A stretch of DNA of 64,000 nt from positions 4,402,001-4,466,000 of the forward strand of contig NZ_CP135275.1 of NCBI RefSeq assembly GCF_032302195.1. Direction: 5' to 3'. The position numbers were made by a program, and so were the translations under genes. Each line of letters begins with the position of its first letter. Position 1 is the stretch's first letter. Below, piece by piece: positions 60,932-64,000 of this stretch. Under the pieces are notes generated by a model that saw nothing but the letters and a program-made list of their open reading frames with translations, was not told the DNA's origin and did not search any database. This DNA is from Paenibacillus sp. MMS20-IR301 (GTDB lineage Bacteria; Bacillota; Bacilli; Paenibacillales; Paenibacillaceae).

Positions 60932-62795
60932 TATGGACCCCAACCCCTTCCAAGGCTTCTTCGGCAGTTTTGAACGAGTCCGCCTGAACACGATACATTT
61001 CTTCGTAAACTCCGCCTAGTGCCATCAGTTCAGCATGCGTCCCTTCTTCAATAATGCAGCCATTATCCATAACTAGAATCAGATCTGCTAATTGTGCAGA
61101 ACCAAACCTGTGAGTTACAAAGATGCCGATACGTTCTTTCATCAGATCACGGAACAGCAAGAACAAATCCCGCTCCGATAACGGATCCAGGGAAGAGCTG
61201 GGCTCATCCAGAATATAAACATCAGCACTACGTACGACTGCACGGGCAATTGCTACACGTTGCCATTGTCCTCCGGATAGCTGGAAACCGTCATCAAACC
61301 ATCTCCCTAACTGTGTATCCAAGCCCTCAGGCAGTTGCTCTATAATCTGATCTATCGCTGCATATTTTGCTGCACGCATGATTTCTGCATCATTCTCCAA
61401 TAAATCAAGCGAACCAAATCCAATATTATGTCTTGCCGTCATCTCATATTGAACAAAATCCTGGAAAACCACACTTATTTGTTCTTGAAATCTCTTAATG
61501 TTTAACTCGGAGATATCCTGTCCGTTGACCTTTATAGAACCGCTATACCCTCCATATAATTGCATGAGCAGTTTTATCAAGGTTGATTTCCCGGATCCGT
61601 TTTTCCCTACCAGTGCAACTGTCTTTCCTCTTTGCAAGGTCAGCGATACATTCTTCACTGCATCATACAATTTGCCGGGGTAGCGAAAAGTAACGTCATC
61701 AAAGATGATTTCTTGAATATTCAATTCGTTTAAGGACGAGTCCGTTTGTTGTAGTTGCAGCTCGGCAGGATCAGAAGTATCTCTTGCCAGAAAAAGAAAT
61801 AACTGCTCCAGATAAAGGTTGTTCTGAGCAAATTGAACTCCGCCCTGTACAATCATCTTCATCTGGCTTTGCGCAAGAATAACCGCTTGAATATAACCAA
61901 ATAAGCTGCCTATAAGAATCTGTCTGGAATATGCCTCCTGTAAGGCAACACCAATTAAGCACATAAGGACCACAAGCTCCAAGAAGTCATAAACAAGCGT
62001 AACCCAGGTTCGTTTTTTTAACATACGCCGGTCGGTATTAAAGAAGCCCTGCATCAAGACACGGTATTTTTCTAGCAAAAAGGAACCAAGCCGATAAATT
62101 TTAATTTCTTTAAACGTACTTTCGTTAGTTAGCAGATATGTAATATACCAAGATTGCCGTATTAGCGGCGTACGCCCCATATCAATCTGAAATTGCTCAC
62201 GATTTATTTTCACTATAGAATATATTGAAATAAATGAAGTAACTATGAGGACAAGAAGAATCCACCATTTCCAGACCATCAGCAGCACCGCTGAAGAGGT
62301 AACTGTAATAAGACTTGAAGCCAGGCTCATGATCAGGGATAACATCTGATAAGGACGGGTTCCGGCTTCTTGTTGAGCGCGCTTAAGTTGATCAGAAACA
62401 GCCGGATTTTCATAATCCTGAAGTCCAAGAGTAGTTGACTTGTCACAAATCATTATATTTAGAGATTGAGATACAAAATGCTGAAAGTTGCCTTCAACAT
62501 ATTGCTGAACAGAATCTATAATGTTCTTCATTGCAAATACGAAAAAAAATATTAAAAACTGCCACAGCATCCATGTCTTATCAGATTGCCAAGCTAAAGA
62601 AACACTATTCAGCAGGTTTTGCGTTGACAGCAAGACAATTACCGGCATAAAGCCTTGTACCATATATAGAGTCATACTCATTATGGTGTACCGTTTACTG
62701 ACCCTAAACATAAGTTTAATTAATTCAATTCCCTGAGTTACGGAATGAACCACTTCATAAGTATTCCCCCCGTTTCCCCTTTCGTGCTGTGTCAT
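60924..62795 (-). CDS. Lanthipeptide ABC transporter (LanT), no peptidase domain
   Basis: A 623-residue half-size ABC exporter: N-terminal membrane domain with about six helices (about 30-320) and C-terminal ATPase domain. Walker A GKNGSGKS at 397-404, signature LSGGQ at 506-510, Walker B VYILDE at 526-531. There is no N-terminal C39 peptidase, so it exports the modified precursor with leader still on, as NisT and SpaT do. GGAGG 8 bases before the ATG; overlaps lanB by four bases (ATGA). Confidence 0.9.
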   Translation of the reverse strand: MTQHERGNGGNTYEVVHSVTQGIELIKLMFRVSKRYTIMSMTLYMVQGFMPVIVLLSTQNLLNSVSLAWQSDKTWMLWQFLIFFFVFAMKNIIDSVQQYVEGNFQHFVSQSLNIMICDKSTTLGLQDYENPAVSDQLKRAQQEAGTRPYQMLSLIMSLASSLITVTSSAVLLMVWKWWILLVLIVTSFISIYSIVKINREQFQIDMGRTPLIRQSWYITYLLTNESTFKEIKIYRLGSFLLEKYRVLMQGFFNTDRRMLKKRTWVTLVYDFLELVVLMCLIGVALQEAYSRQILIGSLFGYIQAVILAQSQMKMIVQGGVQFAQNNLYLEQLFLFLARDTSDPAELQLQQTDSSLNELNIQEIIFDDVTFRYPGKLYDAVKNVSLTLQRGKTVALVGKNGSGKSTLIKLLMQLYGGYSGSIKVNGQDISELNIKRFQEQISVVFQDFVQYEMTARHNIGFGSLDLLENDAEIMRAAKYAAIDQIIEQLPEGLDTQLGRWFDDGFQLSGGQWQRVAIARAVVRSADVYILDEPSSSLDPLSERDLFLLFRDLMKERIGIFVTHRFGSAQLADLILVMDNGCIIEEGTHAELMALGGVYEEMYRVQADSFKTAEEALEGVGVHNG

Positions 62796-64000
62796 CCTTT
62801 TTTCCTCCGGTATTGAACCAGACTATTTACGGCATGCCGGGTCATAATCATTATCTTTCTTTCCTGATTACGATCAATTCCTAACAGCCGGTTTAAATGC
62901 ATATGAATGATGCTTAACAGCACATCCTCTTTGGAGTTGAACAATGTGCCCCCGGTTTCCTGTTTCATGAATTCAGCAGCATAATCTCTTAGAGCAGCTG
63001 TCCGCAATTCCAAAATGTTATACACGGTTGCTCCATCAGGACAGTCGGGCAAGGATACTGAGGAGTCTGCGCCTAGCAGCTGCATAAGCAGCGTCCGTGC
63101 CTGACGGAACTCGTTCAGATACTCCTTCACATCAAAGTGACGATTAAACAAAGCCAGTATTTCTGCATGGCTATAGCCGAATTGCCGCAGGATCTCGACG
63201 ACACTTATTACCGCAACAACCTCCTGGCTGAGTTCAATCTGATTAAAGCGCATTAACCGGATAAGCTCTGCAGAAACCTCACTATCTGCTGAGAAGACTA
63301 CTTCTGCCAGTGGCATTAACTGCGGTCCGCCGTAACGCTCCAATTCAGGCTCATAAGTATCCACTACAACTTTAGATATCATTCCATCCTGGAGTAAAGC
63401 AGCTGTCCACTCGTAGAAAAGCGGCATGAATTTCCCCGTTTTTTCTGTAGATCCGGTAAAAAACCTGGCCCTGATATGTTGTTCCGGATCTGAATACCTT
63501 ATAAAATAGGCATGCTCCACAGCGCCTATTTCATTACAGCCTTGAGAAAATGCCTGCCAGTGTCTGGCAAGAAATTCATCCTGCCGGCTATCAATACCGT
63601 AAAGCTTGGCATAAAACCATGTATCTCCAGGCAGGAAAATCCGCTGCGATTTCTCTGTAATTGGCAACAGGACATTCTCTCTTGAACCAGTAGTCATTAG
63701 AGCTGATTCTTTATTCGCGTCATGATCTGAATACCGCTTTACAAGAGGGAAGACAAATTCTGCAATTAACCGGCCGTCTTCACGATGAACCGGGTGTCCG
63801 TTAAATTCACCAAAGTGTTCAATAAACGTTACTTCATGGTTAGTAATCAAGTCCTTGCAGACCTCTTCAATATGTAAGGGGTTATGTAGATCAAGCATTA
63901 TTCTATTGTCAAAATGAATCATATAGGCATAACGGGGAACTTTCCATTCTGCAAGAAAATCTTCTACCAGCGGCTTACAATCGGCTTTGTTGCCTAGATC
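62792..64000 (-). CDS. Lantibiotic dehydratase (LanB), C-terminal 402 residues, partial at window end
   Basis: The frame stays open from the stop at 62792 to the last base of the window, so the gene continues outside. The visible start contains WKVPRYAY, DNRIMLDLHNP typical of the LanB glutamylation domain end; the following part (WFYAKLYGIDSRQDEFLA, EHAYFIRYSDPEQHIRARF) is the elimination (SpaB_C/thiopeptide-type) domain. It dehydrates Ser/Thr of a precursor peptide using Glu-tRNA. An ATG at 63922 is internal and not the true start. Confidence 0.9.
   Translation of the reverse strand, partial: DLGNKADCKPLVEDFLAEWKVPRYAYMIHFDNRIMLDLHNPLHIEEVCKDLITNHEVTFIEHFGEFNGHPVHREDGRLIAEFVFPLVKRYSDHDANKESALMTTGSRENVLLPITEKSQRIFLPGDTWFYAKLYGIDSRQDEFLARHWQAFSQGCNEIGAVEHAYFIRYSDPEQHIRARFFTGSTEKTGKFMPLFYEWTAALLQDGMISKVVVDTYEPELERYGGPQLMPLAEVVFSADSEVSAELIRLMRFNQIELSQEVVAVISVVEILRQFGYSHAEILALFNRHFDVKEYLNEFRQARTLLMQLLGADSSVSLPDCPDGATVYNILELRTAALRDYAAEFMKQETGGTLFNSKEDVLLSIIHMHLNRLLGIDRNQERKIMIMTRHAVNSLVQYRRKKG

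Noticed and set aside
63922..63924. Start codon of a short LanB-like protein
   Set aside because: The frame is open for the remaining 78 bases to the window edge and encodes conserved LanB sequence, so this ATG is internal.

Overview
The window looks like a chromosomal segment of a Paenibacillus-type, endospore-forming member of the Bacillales. Supporting evidence is a complete ger germination operon, a Spo0E-family phosphatase, a YesM/YesN-type two-component pair beside a sugar ABC transporter, strong AGGAGG ribosome-binding sites with frequent TTG and GTG starts, and a moderately GC-rich sequence. I saw no rRNA, tRNA or CRISPR array.

Region by region. 1-9.8 kb: two ECF sigma/anti-sigma pairs, a drug-efflux MFS gene divergent from its TetR regulator with paired operators, Spo0E, a MarR regulator, a DoxX membrane protein with an elaborate repetitive leader, a stalk-domain secreted protein, TatD and a histidine phosphatase. 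9.9-19.5 kb: an MFS exporter with a winged-helix regulator, a YjgB-like lipoprotein, a nucleotidyltransferase, an L,D-transpeptidase, a Gln-rich protein, and a coupled SPFH / NAD-kinase-like pair. 19.6-23 kb: a 1119-residue secreted protein of 13 Ig-like domains. 23.4-26.3 kb: a Fur-box-controlled siderophore-binding lipoprotein and an AraC regulator carrying its own copy of that binding domain. 26.3-28.4 kb: a repeat-rich convergent gap with an intact IS4-family element, a G-run repeat and a five-copy 52-bp tandem array. 28.4-39.1 kb: a glycan-use locus on the minus strand (sensor kinase, AraC response regulator, binding protein, two permeases, NanE, ROK kinase, CutC-like protein, alpha-L-fucosidase). 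39.3-51.5 kb: mixed housekeeping and regulatory genes (GNAT, ThuA, AraC, LacI, YhcH-like, NUDIX, GDPD, MFS, GGDEF, histidine phosphatase, phosphodiester glycosidase). 51.7-57 kb: germination operon gerA-B-C, small membrane protein, second gerB. 57.1-59.5 kb: feoA and a two-gene feoB. 59.6 kb to the end: the lanC-lanT-lanB part of a class I lanthipeptide cluster, more A/T-rich than its surroundings, with lanB running off the window.

Two non-coding patterns stand out. One is a repeated leader module (octamers ACAAAACT and AGTTTTGT) that ends exactly at the ribosome-binding site of two unrelated membrane-protein genes, three full copies in one case and one in the other. The other is an intergenic element present three times with a forward-forward-reverse-reverse layout and 51-bp arm spacing, one copy of which was the insertion target of the IS.
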